Shown one piece after another: positions 1 through 6,831 of a stretch of 47,356 nucleotides of DNA (position 1 is its first letter; each line of letters opens with the position of its first letter). The notes below the pieces were generated by a model. It did not search any database. It was not told where the DNA came from and saw only the letters and a list, made by a program, of their open reading frames with translations. The translations under genes and the position numbers were made by a program. This stretch comes from a virus, in IMG/VR virus record IMGVR_UViG_3300042397_000918, positions 1 to 47,356 of that record; one strand, given 5' to 3'.

Positions 1-579
1 GATGCAATAGCAGAACGTATCATGGAAATCTTACCTTACAAGCGTTGGGAAGACGAACATCTTGTTATTACAGGCGGCGAACCGTTACTAGGTTGGCAAC
101 GTGCTTATCCAGATCTGTTGAATCATCCGAGCATGACAGGTCTTAAAGAAATTACGTTTGAAACAAACGGTACTCAGAAACTCACACCAGAGTTTAAAAC
201 ATTCTTACAAGAGTGGAACCAGAATCCTCCATTTGTTTCTAGAGAAGTTACATTTTCAGTCAGTGCCAAACTCAGCTGTTCAGGCGAAGAAAGGCACGAA
301 GCGATAAAGCCAGATGTTGTTTGTGAATATCAAGAAGTTGGTAATACCTATCTTAAGTTAGTTATTGCTACAGAAGAAGATGCTGAAGAAGCTCTAGAAA
401 CTCTAGATATATATCGAGCAGAAGGATTCACCGGACATTGTTATCTCATGCCTGTGGGCGGAGTTGAATCAGTGTACACGCTAAATAACCGTCGTGTAGC
501 AGAATTAGCAATGAAACACGGACTTAGGTACAGTGATAGACTACAAGTGCCGTTATTTAAAAATGAGTGGGGAACATAA
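1..579 (+). CDS. queE: 7-carboxy-7-deazaguanine synthase QueE, 5'-truncated
   Basis: QueE is a radical SAM enzyme that converts 6-carboxytetrahydropterin to 7-carboxy-7-deazaguanine, the branch-point of preQ0/queuosine synthesis; in phages this pathway can feed 7-deazaguanine DNA modification. The frame is open from base 1 (D-A-I-A-E-R-I before the first ATG at 22), so the gene starts outside the window and the N-terminal CxxxCxxC cluster motif is not visible. What is visible is the radical SAM GGEPLL motif (VITGGEPLLGW), a TFETNGT strand and the SAKLSCSGE segment typical of QueE, with a usual C-terminus. The stop overlaps the next ATG (TAATG), implying coupling. Family assignment is strong; whether the product serves DNA or tRNA modification cannot be told here because the partner genes are not in the window. 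Confidence 0.88.
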   Translation, partial: DAIAERIMEILPYKRWEDEHLVITGGEPLLGWQRAYPDLLNHPSMTGLKEITFETNGTQKLTPEFKTFLQEWNQNPPFVSREVTFSVSAKLSCSGEERHEAIKPDVVCEYQEVGNTYLKLVIATEEDAEEALETLDIYRAEGFTGHCYLMPVGGVESVYTLNNRRVAELAMKHGLRYSDRLQVPLFKNEWGT

Positions 580-1019
580 TGAATAAATGGATTGAAAAAT
601 TATTTGGTATTGATAAGATCAGAGCAGAAGCTGAACGATCTGCAATCATCGCAGCCGAGGCTGCTGAAACAGCCAAAGCAGCCACTGCGGCTGCTGAACG
701 TGCCACAGAAGCAGAAGCACAGGCTAAACTATCACCAAAAGAACGTGCAACACGCAAAAAAGAACCGTGGGTAGGTGTACTCGAAACACATGTCAACAAA
801 GATAATGTGCGTAATGGCTTTTTTGAGCTTGACTGGAACGACCTTTTTGTGTTAAAATTAAAGCAAGAGGGATACGGTGAGGACGGGGATAAAGACGAAG
901 AAATTATAGATCGTTGGTTCCGTGAACTGTGTGCCAATGTAGTAGTTGATGGTGATTTTGGCGGTCCTGTAAACACAGGCTTAATTGATATTAAAACAGT
1001 AAAGAAAGACAATCTATGA
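579..1019 (+). CDS. conserved phage protein with alanine-rich coiled coil
   Basis: Function not recognised. The 146-residue product has an Ala/Glu/Lys-rich stretch over about residues 13-55 that should form a long helix or coiled coil, followed by a compact acidic domain with the segments WVGVLETH, GFFELDWND and DEEIIDRWFREL. From memory, similar proteins occur in T4-like marine phages near the replication genes, but no function is known to me. I chose the ATG at 579, which overlaps the queE stop, rather than a GTG at 567; the stop overlaps the next start as ATGA. It sits between a nucleotide-metabolism gene and an exonuclease, so a DNA-related or accessory role is possible but unproven. Confidence 0.75.
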   Translation: MNKWIEKLFGIDKIRAEAERSAIIAAEAAETAKAATAAAERATEAEAQAKLSPKERATRKKEPWVGVLETHVNKDNVRNGFFELDWNDLFVLKLKQEGYGEDGDKDEEIIDRWFRELCANVVVDGDFGGPVNTGLIDIKTVKKDNL

Positions 1020-2023
1020 CATATATCTTAGTTGATACAGCAAACACATTCTTTCGTGCTCGGCACGTTATCAACGGTGACGCTGATATTAAACTAGGCA
1101 TGGCGTTTCATATTACTTTAAACAGCATTCGCAAAGCATGGCAGCAGTTCGAAGGTAGCCATGTTATCTTCTGCTTAGAGGGGCGTAGCTGGCGGAAAGA
1201 TTACTATACTCCTTACAAAGCTCAACGTGCTGCTCAACGTGCTGCTCACACAGAACGTGAAGCAGACGAAGAAAAGATCTTCTGGGAAGCATTTGATACA
1301 TTCAAAGACTTTATCGCAGAAAAGACCAACTGTACTGTGCTACAAAATCCACGCCTCGAAGCAGATGATTTAATTGCTGGTTGGATACAAACGCATCCAA
1401 ATGACAAACATGTGATCATTAGCACAGACACAGACTTTGTTCAATTGATTGCACCCAATGTCACGCAGTACAACGGTGTCATGGAACATGTTATCACTGA
1501 CAAAGGAATATTTGATGACAAAGGTAAAGCAGTCATTGACAAGAAAACACAAGAGCCTAAGCCCGCACCTAATCCAGAATGGCTATTGTTCGAAAAATGC
1601 ATGCGTGGTGATACCAGTGATAATGTCTTCTCAGCGTATCCGGGTGTACGTACTAAAGGCACAAGCAAAAAAGTGGGTCTTACTGAAGCGTTCGAAGATC
1701 GTAACAGCAAAGGATATGCGTGGAACAATCTCATGCTTCAGAGGTGGTCTGACCATAATGGAGTAGAACATCGAGTGCTAGAAGATTATGAACGCAATCG
1801 TCGACTGATTGATCTAACACACCAGCCTGATGACATTAAAGAGGTAATTGCAAATACCATTACCACTGCTACCGCTGAACAAAAGAATGTGAGTCAAGTT
1901 GGTATAAGATTAATCAAGTTCTGTAATCTATGGGATTTGAAAAAGATTGCTGATCAGGCACAGAGTTATGCAGAACCACTTAATGCGAGATACGTCAATG
2001 AAACTCAAACTTTGTCAGTATGA
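1016..2023 (+). CDS. rnh: T4 RNase H-like 5'-3' exonuclease / flap nuclease
   Basis: Predicted 335-residue metal-dependent 5' nuclease of the T4 RNase H / FEN family, which removes RNA primers and 5' flaps from lagging-strand fragments. Metal-ligand motifs are in place: Asp7 in the N-terminal strand (ILVDTANTFF), the Lys/Arg-rich arch (RSWRKDYYTPYKAQR, about 57-71), Glu115-Ala-Asp117-Asp118, Asp138-Thr-Asp140 in STDTDF, and GDTSDN at 198-203, the conserved acidic motif ahead of the helix-hairpin-helix. Length is close to T4 RNase H (about 305). The start overlaps the preceding stop by 4 bases. A Pol I-type 5' nuclease domain is the only close alternative; length and phage context favour the T4 type. 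Confidence 0.9.
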   Translation: MTYILVDTANTFFRARHVINGDADIKLGMAFHITLNSIRKAWQQFEGSHVIFCLEGRSWRKDYYTPYKAQRAAQRAAHTEREADEEKIFWEAFDTFKDFIAEKTNCTVLQNPRLEADDLIAGWIQTHPNDKHVIISTDTDFVQLIAPNVTQYNGVMEHVITDKGIFDDKGKAVIDKKTQEPKPAPNPEWLLFEKCMRGDTSDNVFSAYPGVRTKGTSKKVGLTEAFEDRNSKGYAWNNLMLQRWSDHNGVEHRVLEDYERNRRLIDLTHQPDDIKEVIANTITTATAEQKNVSQVGIRLIKFCNLWDLKKIADQAQSYAEPLNARYVNETQTLSV

Positions 2024-2066
2024 AGACACCTGTGAAATTAAAACAGATACCTGTTGGGAGAACACA

Positions 2067-2543
2067 ATGACAGACATACATGCTAAACCTATCATAGCAA
2101 ATAAATTTTGGATTGTAGAAGCAAATGGCGAGAAGATTGCTACCTTGAGAAAGGATGATGATAACAGATTTTTTATGAGTAATGAGACAGGCGTAACAAT
2201 TTACGAAACCAAAGATAGTTTAACCAAACAGTTTGGTAAAAAGTTTTTCACTGTAAAGATTGTCAAAGAAGCCGACACAGCATTGCCTAATGAAGTTCAT
2301 GGGTATGCCACCAGTGCCGAGCCGCACAATGCCATGTTTGACATTCGCAAGAAACTTCCCTTGTTCACAAAAAGCAGCGATTCAAAAAGTTTATATTGTG
2401 CGGGTTACTACTGTATAAAATTTGATAAAGGCTGGGTCAAAAGTTTTTGTCCCAAAAAGATCACACTGGAACGATATCCATATAAAGGTCCGTTCAAGAC
2501 AGAATTAGAAATGAAACAGGTATTGGCCAATGTCACAAAATAA
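2067..2543 (+). CDS. conserved phage protein, unknown function
   Basis: 158-residue soluble basic protein with no membrane segment or recognised catalytic motif. The frame is open from 1947, but the ATG at 2067 is preceded by GGGAG at 2056-2060 with 6-base spacing, whereas upstream ATGs lie inside the exonuclease gene without a good Shine-Dalgarno, so I start here (MTDIHAKPI). The N-terminal half (KFWIVEANGEKIATL, then VTIYETKDSL and FGKKFFTVKIV) reads like a small beta-rich fold; the C-terminal half holds a YCAGYYCIKF segment and several lysines. I have a memory-level impression of homologues in marine T4-like phages. The last 14 bases overlap the next gene. Confidence 0.7.
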   Translation: MTDIHAKPIIANKFWIVEANGEKIATLRKDDDNRFFMSNETGVTIYETKDSLTKQFGKKFFTVKIVKEADTALPNEVHGYATSAEPHNAMFDIRKKLPLFTKSSDSKSLYCAGYYCIKFDKGWVKSFCPKKITLERYPYKGPFKTELEMKQVLANVTK

Positions 2544-2778
2544 TCTGCCAACTACATTACCTACTATACAGAAACTACTACAGCGAATTCAAGTAGCTGA
2601 ACGTAGCCAGCAAAAAGAAATACGCATAAGTCTACAAGAAGCTAGAGATCTAACTTCAGAATTAGCCCTTATGACTGTGAAGCTAGGACTAACTGTTACT
2701 GAAATACACCAAATGCTGGTGGCAATCAAAGAATCTACCACTCAAATAGACGTTAAATTCGACGGCGGACAGTTCTAA
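2530..2778 (+). CDS. small helical conserved phage protein
   Basis: 82-residue product, function not recognised. It is almost entirely predicted helix with heptad-like spacing (IQKLLQRIQVAERSQQKEI, then ARDLTSELALMTVKL), ending in a short strand-like tail (IDVKFDGGQF). It starts within the last codons of the preceding gene (14-base overlap), behind AGGTATTGGCC, so translation is probably coupled. It is the last gene before the promoter-like motif at 2784. Confidence 0.65.
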   Translation: MSQNNLPTTLPTIQKLLQRIQVAERSQQKEIRISLQEARDLTSELALMTVKLGLTVTEIHQMLVAIKESTTQIDVKFDGGQF

Positions 2779-2783
2779 AAAAA

Positions 2784-2791
2784 CATAAATA
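2784..2791 (+). promoter_or_regulatory. putative T4-type late promoter (CATAAATA)
   Basis: CATAAATA differs from the T4 late consensus TATAAATA only at the first base and lies in the only notable gap of this gene cluster (41 bases). Using the known geometry, transcription would start near 2797, giving a leader of about 23 bases that contains AGGA at 2807-2810 ahead of the ATG at 2820. Spacing and context are right; activity is inferred. Confidence 0.55.
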
Positions 2792-2819
2792 TATACGTGG
2801 TTAATTAGGAAACACGTAT

Positions 2820-3104
2820 ATGAGCAGACCCAAACCTAAAATTCTTTTAGAATATGCTAACAAAGAAACCTACAAGGTTGAGCAGATCCTTGACTCGGAA
2901 GCTATCTGGGCCGTGTTCTATAACGGCCAGCCGTTCAACCTCAAAAGCGGTAGTCTGGTAGCCAGCTATCCTGGACCAAAATATAAAAAAGTCTCATTTT
3001 CAAATCCAGGACATGCACACAATTTGGCAAAGAAATTAAATCGATTATTCAAGACCAAAGACTTTGCTGTGTACAAACTCACAGCAGGTGAAGAGATTAA
3101 GTGA
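2820..3104 (+). CDS. conserved phage protein, unknown function
   Basis: 94-residue basic protein of unrecognised function. Its first half reads as beta strands (KILLEYANKETYKVEQIL, AIWAVFYNGQPFNL) and the second ends in a helical segment (HAHNLAKKLNRLF) followed by a strand (DFAVYKLTAGEEI). The start is well supported by AGGA nine bases upstream and by the late-promoter-like motif at 2784-2791. The stop at 3104 is followed after one base by the next ATG. A small DNA-associated or virion-accessory protein would fit the size and charge, but nothing in the sequence proves it. Confidence 0.7.
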   Translation: MSRPKPKILLEYANKETYKVEQILDSEAIWAVFYNGQPFNLKSGSLVASYPGPKYKKVSFSNPGHAHNLAKKLNRLFKTKDFAVYKLTAGEEIK

Positions 3105-3105
3105 C

Positions 3106-3504
3106 ATGAACAAAGATGCCTATACCAAGGCGTTCTTACAGGCAGCAGAATTACCCGTCAATGAAAAAAATATCAAAGACTATAAAGCTGTGTGGTGGTG
3201 GAGTTTTAGAAAGAAAGATCAAGGCGGATTAAGATTGACTGAACAGGCCTTGGAATTCATCGAAGAACATGCTAAAATAAAAACTTACAAGATAGAATTT
3301 CCCAAAGAATTTGCGTTTACTCCGCAGGTGTTACTTTGGTTAGATAACTACATCGATTCACCATTTTTCGTCAACAAGAAACATATCATTGTCATGAAAG
3401 AAAAAGCCGCTTTTGAACTATATCTGCTTAGTGGTGATGTTCGTAAATTAGGACACAGTAGAGCAATGAGCAAAAGACTTAGCCAAGAATCCACCCCCGA
3501 ATAA
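3106..3504 (+). CDS. conserved phage protein, unknown function
   Basis: 132-residue product from the ATG at 3106, one base after the preceding stop; the frame is open from 3064 but the earlier ATG lies inside the upstream gene. GAAGAG at about 3090-3095 may serve as ribosome binding site. Features include a Trp-rich KAVWWWSFRKKDQGGLRL segment, a helical ALEFIEEHAKI, and a basic C-terminus with LLSGDVRKLGHSRAMSKR. No catalytic motif or transmembrane segment is evident. It resembles small proteins I recall from T4-like marine phages only in general character; function unknown. Confidence 0.7.
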   Translation: MNKDAYTKAFLQAAELPVNEKNIKDYKAVWWWSFRKKDQGGLRLTEQALEFIEEHAKIKTYKIEFPKEFAFTPQVLLWLDNYIDSPFFVNKKHIIVMKEKAAFELYLLSGDVRKLGHSRAMSKRLSQESTPE

Positions 3505-3512
3505 TCCCCCCG

Positions 3513-3520
3513 TATAAATA
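3513..3520 (+). promoter_or_regulatory. T4-type late promoter (perfect TATAAATA)
   Basis: Exact TATAAATA octamer in the 24-base gap between genes ending at 3504 and starting at 3529. By T4 late geometry the transcript would begin near 3526, only about three bases before the ATG at 3529, so either the mRNA is nearly leaderless or translation starts at the in-frame ATG at 3547. Confidence 0.7.
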
Positions 3521-3528
3521 TTTTCACT

Positions 3529-3798
3529 ATGTTTGACCTTAATCCAATGGACGTACTACAACAGCGCAAGCTGAAGACTGTGGCTCCACATTTCGCTGAA
3601 TTGAATATTACAGATTCTGAGATATTTGAAGGTATCGAAGACTGGATTAAAGTCAAGCTCAAGGGCAGGTATTATATCTGCAAAAAACCTGCTCTGGACA
3701 AGAGTGGGAATCTTAGATCTTCACATTTTGTAGGATTTGAAGATCAAAAAGAATTAACTTATTTCATGCTTGCATGCCCACACCTAAGGAGAAATTAA
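3529..3798 (+). CDS. small conserved phage protein, possibly leaderless
   Basis: 89-residue product of unrecognised function. The N-terminal half is helical (MDVLQQRKLKTVAPHFAEL, SEIFEGIEDWIKVKL), and the C-terminal half looks beta-stranded with a KGRYYICKKPALDKSG segment. There is no Shine-Dalgarno before the ATG at 3529, and a perfect late promoter ends only eight bases upstream; the in-frame ATG at 3547 would give 83 residues but also lacks a Shine-Dalgarno. The stop overlaps the next ATG (TAATG). Confidence 0.65.
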   Translation: MFDLNPMDVLQQRKLKTVAPHFAELNITDSEIFEGIEDWIKVKLKGRYYICKKPALDKSGNLRSSHFVGFEDQKELTYFMLACPHLRRN

Positions 3799-4046
3799 TG
3801 TCAGAAGAAGTTAAAGAACAAGTCGCAGCACCAGCTGAAGGTCAGCCAGGAACAACTAATCCTGCTCCAGAAGCACCAGCAGCACAAGGTCCTGATCTTA
3901 ACATCAGCGATCTGTTGGCTGTGAAAAATATCATCGAAGTTGCAACAAGCAGAGGAGCGTTCAAAGCAGCAGAATTGGAAGCAGTTGGTAAAAGTTTTAA
4001 CAAACTAAATTCCTTCCTTGAAGCTGTATCTAAAAAGGAAGCCTAA
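3798..4046 (+). CDS. small conserved T4-like marine phage protein
   Basis: 82-residue product. The first 40 residues are a low-complexity Ala/Pro/Glu-rich tail (EQVAAPAEGQPGTTNPAPE), likely disordered; the second half is a helical pair, ISDLLAVKNIIEVATSRGAF and KAAELEAVGKSFNKLNSFL, a pattern I recall from a conserved but unassigned family in T4-like cyanophages. The start at 3798 is set by AAGGAG about nine bases upstream and by the 1-base overlap with the preceding stop; the frame is open from 3774. A structural, scaffolding or chaperone-like role is possible but unproven. Confidence 0.72.
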   Translation: MSEEVKEQVAAPAEGQPGTTNPAPEAPAAQGPDLNISDLLAVKNIIEVATSRGAFKAAELEAVGKSFNKLNSFLEAVSKKEA

Positions 4047-4697
4047 ATGAAAAGCCTTAAACACATAGGTAGAATTCAAAACACAGGTGCCAAAGTATTG
4101 GTAGTGTTTAGAACGTTGCCCGGAGAGTCAAACATGGCTCTAGTATTACCTGTAGCTCAACTGCCAGATCAATATCATGATTCAATTATGACTTTGGTAG
4201 AAACAGACCAAGCGCAGGATGCATTTGAGTTTGGCGAGATCATGCACATACGCCCATTCCCGGATGGTAGACCTATGTTGCGGGCCATGCAAGCAGACGG
4301 TAGATTAATCAAAGTAGCCACTGATGCTGTAATGATGATGCCTACTACCAACGATACTGTGCTGTTAGCTAATCTCAACACACTGATTGCGGAACAGAAG
4401 AACTGTACTGTGGACGATCTATGCACATTTGTAGCAGGTGCGCCGTCTGCTAAAGCCGAAGTCAAAGATGTAGCTTCAGTAAACGATACAACTCCTGCGG
4501 TTGATACTGATATCCCTGCTCCAGTACGTGCTCAAGCTGCCGCCAACGAAGCATTATCTGACAAAGATATTGCCAAAAGCTATCGAAGTCAGGCAGATGC
4601 TATGTACAAAGAAGCGGCGAGATTACGTAAGGAAGCAGAAGAACTCGATCCTACTGTAAAGAAAACCAAAAAGGTAGAAGAATCTGTTGATGCCTAA
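4047..4697 (+). CDS. conserved phage protein, possible virion-associated protein
   Basis: 216-residue product starting immediately after the preceding stop, with AAGGAAG upstream. It has an N-terminal beta-rich domain of about 110 residues (HIGRIQNTGAKVLVVFRTLP, FEFGEIMHIRPFPDGRPML), a linker rich in Ala/Val/Asp/Thr (about 145-175), and a C-terminal charged helix (AMYKEAARLRKEAEELD) likely to form a coiled coil. The family appears in T4-like marine phages to my recollection; a role in head or tail assembly would fit its co-transcription behind the late promoter at 3513, but this is inference. The 3' end overlaps the next gene by 8 bases. Confidence 0.72.
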   Translation: MKSLKHIGRIQNTGAKVLVVFRTLPGESNMALVLPVAQLPDQYHDSIMTLVETDQAQDAFEFGEIMHIRPFPDGRPMLRAMQADGRLIKVATDAVMMMPTTNDTVLLANLNTLIAEQKNCTVDDLCTFVAGAPSAKAEVKDVASVNDTTPAVDTDIPAPVRAQAAANEALSDKDIAKSYRSQADAMYKEAARLRKEAEELDPTVKKTKKVEESVDA

Positions 4698-4995
4698 TCC
4701 TTTGTTCAAACCTCCTCGACATCTTGTAAAAGAATGGCCAGAGGTTTTTGAAGATCTTTATATGAATACCATGCCTGTGGCCTATCTGGATTCCGTGAGA
4801 TTAGATTTCACAGATGGCCGGGTATGGGAAATCGATGTAAAGAATGAACTCACCAAACAGACTGCTGACGGCATCGCTGATGTGTTGATCAGTACTCTTC
4901 AAGAATACAAAGACGAAATTAAAAAAATAGATTTCAAAGTTGATGTAGAAAGACTTAAAAAAGACATCAGAGATTCGTCAAAAAACATTTTTTAA
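4690..4995 (+). CDS. small conserved phage protein, unknown function
   Basis: 101-residue product. The ATG at 4690 overlaps the end of the preceding gene by eight bases; a TTG three bases earlier is less likely. The sequence begins PNPLFKPPRHLVKEWPEVF, has a central beta pair (SVRLDFTDGRVWEIDV) and ends in a charged helix with alternating Lys/Asp (KIDFKVDVERLKKDI). No enzyme motif. It is the last gene of the plus-strand cluster, and its stop codon overlaps the stop of the convergent minus-strand operon by four bases (4992-4995), so there is no spacer for an ordinary terminator. Confidence 0.7.
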   Translation: MPNPLFKPPRHLVKEWPEVFEDLYMNTMPVAYLDSVRLDFTDGRVWEIDVKNELTKQTADGIADVLISTLQEYKDEIKKIDFKVDVERLKKDIRDSSKNIF

Positions 4996-5789
4996 GTAAT
5001 ATTCTCTGCTATAAGGTCAGCCATTTGTTTGGCTGATCCCTTTCCTGGGTGTATTAAATCTCGAGCTTGATTGTCAATAGACACCCAATCACTTTCTGTA
5101 TAATGTGCTGTGGCTTCAAAAAAACTTGCAGAATAGTATCTACATTTGTTTTTCCAAAACTCTCTACTAGACATACTTGTGTAGGCAGCAGTGAGCATTG
5201 ATTGATATGGATTCATAACTATACTCTCGGAAAAATGTTCGCTGTCCCAAGGACCTATGTGTTCGATATCTTGTTTATTGAATACTGTGAATCTATCGAT
5301 GTTTGTCCATAAATGTATCACAGCATAAGGTGTTGTAAAATTCTTAGCCAGCAACATAGAATTTATAAAAGAGTGTTGCATTGATGACGCACTGACTCCC
5401 ATGTTTATCACCGGTCTGTTTAATATAGTCGACAGCTGGTAAGAAATTGTTTCATCCTCAGCCAGGCCAACGCCAACAGTGCATGAACATCCAAATATAA
5501 CCACTGCATTGGGCCAATCGATTGTGTCCCACTCGTCCGCTCTATATCCATTAGAATTACAATTATATCTAACATCCTTAGTTCTATAGTGCCAATCAGA
5601 TGGCTGCGTTTTGAGATTCTGCTTAAGAAGATCAGGCGAGTCACTTGATGAAAACTTATCAGAAAGCGGCGTCGGAATGTCAAAAGTTTTTAAGACGGTA
5701 TAATCAAGATGTGTTAACAAATTTGCTTTGAGGAAAGGATATTTGAGAAAATATTCAGGATATTTTTCTGCACCGCTCCAGTTATACAT
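4992..5789 (-). CDS. SGNH/GDSL-like hydrolase
   Basis: 265-residue protein with the layout of an SGNH-fold esterase/acetylhydrolase, a family acting on acyl groups of sugars, lipids or polysaccharides. The nucleophile block is VIFGCSCTVGVG with Ser102, the Gly block is NMGVSASSMQHS (129-140), and the catalytic pair appears as Asp244-x-x-His247 in DLIHPGKGS near the C-terminus. No signal peptide is seen. It is the last gene of the 12-gene operon, one base after the previous stop and behind AGGAG with 7-base spacing. In a glycosyltransferase cluster it could remove or add O-acetyl groups on a fibre or surface glycan; substrate unknown. Confidence 0.75.
   Translation of the reverse strand: MYNWSGAEKYPEYFLKYPFLKANLLTHLDYTVLKTFDIPTPLSDKFSSSDSPDLLKQNLKTQPSDWHYRTKDVRYNCNSNGYRADEWDTIDWPNAVVIFGCSCTVGVGLAEDETISYQLSTILNRPVINMGVSASSMQHSFINSMLLAKNFTTPYAVIHLWTNIDRFTVFNKQDIEHIGPWDSEHFSESIVMNPYQSMLTAAYTSMSSREFWKNKCRYYSASFFEATAHYTESDWVSIDNQARDLIHPGKGSAKQMADLIAENIT
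5015..5039. other. imperfect hairpin near the convergent gene ends
   Basis: GGTCAGCCA at 5015-5023 can pair with TGGCTGATCC at 5030-5039 around a six-base loop, giving nine pairs with one bulge. It lies about 20 bases beyond the plus-strand stop at 4995 but inside the minus-strand hydrolase gene, where it encodes SAKQMAD. No strong T-tract follows on either strand, so terminator function is doubtful. Confidence 0.3.
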
Positions 5790-5790
5790 T

Positions 5791-6831
5791 TCAAGCTCCT
5801 ATAATAAACTTATGTAGTTCGTGGGCAAACAAATCATGCCCCTTGGCACTGGGGTGGCAACACACTGTTACCCAATGATTAGGTGTGCCTTTACCGTTGA
5901 AATCCCAGAATCCCACGTTCTTTATTCCTTCTTGGTTAAGGCATAAATCTATAAAGGTTGGGCAGTCTTGAGGCTTAAACATTTTATCCCACGGCCATTG
6001 ATTTACAATAGCGTCAAGAGTTTGTTCTTTGTTTTTATCAAGAATCTGCATGCTGGCTGTGTGTTCAACATGCTTGGTTATTTTTTGATTCTCGTCACGA
6101 ACAATATTCCAACGAATCATATTTTTAAAATCAGTTTGAGTATATGTTCTATCGAAACCAGGAGTAATAATTAATTTTGCGTTTTTTAACTTACACCAGT
6201 TCTCTAATTCAATGACATTAGATATTTGTTCTAACATGCTGGATTTTTCGCTGTGTACTGCGGTACCATATCCTTTCCACAATGTTTTACGCGGACTGTC
6301 TGGTTGATCTTCGTGCCACGGCCACATACAATGAAACTTGGCGATCTCATTACTGTCGTTACCCAACTCATCACTAAGGAAATCAAAACGCTCAGGGCCG
6401 CTTGGCACATAGATTACAACAAGTTCATCAATGTTATGCCAGTCTATCTGAGGATGAAAGTATAGACTCTTAATAGATGCTCTATTACCTTTGCCTTTGA
6501 GTCCAAAATTGATAGCGGTATACTCGGAATTAAAATATTTTTTACAAAGCACATTCACAAATGCATTTTTATGTTGCATAAATGTCCAATCAATGTTACC
6601 CTTGTTATCAATTCTTAATTCTTTGTGTGCTAACAACAGCTTGGATTTTTCTGCGTCTGTTAGAATAGGTTCCATAGGAACGCCTGTCTTTAGCATAGAC
6701 CAATCATGTGTTTCATAGATATCTTGATCTATCGCCCCCTGGCCTTCTACAAATGAACAGCCTAAACTAATTATAGCTTTTCGTGTTCTTTTCAACTCAC
6801 TGTTTATTGCGGCAATCTCGATGTTATGCAT
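5791..6831 (-). CDS. SGNH-hydrolase-like protein with degenerate catalytic block
   Basis: 346-residue protein related in layout to the next gene. It has an N-terminal nucleophile motif (IISLGCSFVEGQG, Ser26) and an NFGLKGKGN block, then a long central region with LVVIYVPSGPERFDFL, and ends with a CCHPSAKGHDLFAHEL block that resembles the SGNH His motif. The usual Asp three residues before that His is Val here (V-C-C-H), so catalysis may be altered or another acid is used. Start chosen at 6831 (GGGAG about 7 bases upstream, 8-base overlap with the previous gene); an in-frame ATG at 6849 with GAGGA is the alternative. Likely modifies or binds an acylated glycan; unproven. Confidence 0.6.
   Translation of the reverse strand: MHNIEIAAINSELKRTRKAIISLGCSFVEGQGAIDQDIYETHDWSMLKTGVPMEPILTDAEKSKLLLAHKELRIDNKGNIDWTFMQHKNAFVNVLCKKYFNSEYTAINFGLKGKGNRASIKSLYFHPQIDWHNIDELVVIYVPSGPERFDFLSDELGNDSNEIAKFHCMWPWHEDQPDSPRKTLWKGYGTAVHSEKSSMLEQISNVIELENWCKLKNAKLIITPGFDRTYTQTDFKNMIRWNIVRDENQKITKHVEHTASMQILDKNKEQTLDAIVNQWPWDKMFKPQDCPTFIDLCLNQEGIKNVGFWDFNGKGTPNHWVTVCCHPSAKGHDLFAHELHKFIIGA

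Noticed and set aside
557-1012. 151-residue minus-strand open frame
   Set aside because: Shadow of the plus-strand coiled-coil gene; Ser/Ala-rich low-complexity translation and no ribosome binding site.
4175-4465. 96-residue minus-strand open frame
   Set aside because: Lies wholly inside the plus-strand gene 4047-4697 and has no recognisable features.
5015-5039. Bidirectional rho-independent terminator
   Set aside because: The stem exists but has a bulge and no adjoining T-tract on either strand and is part of a coding sequence; kept only as a low-confidence hairpin.
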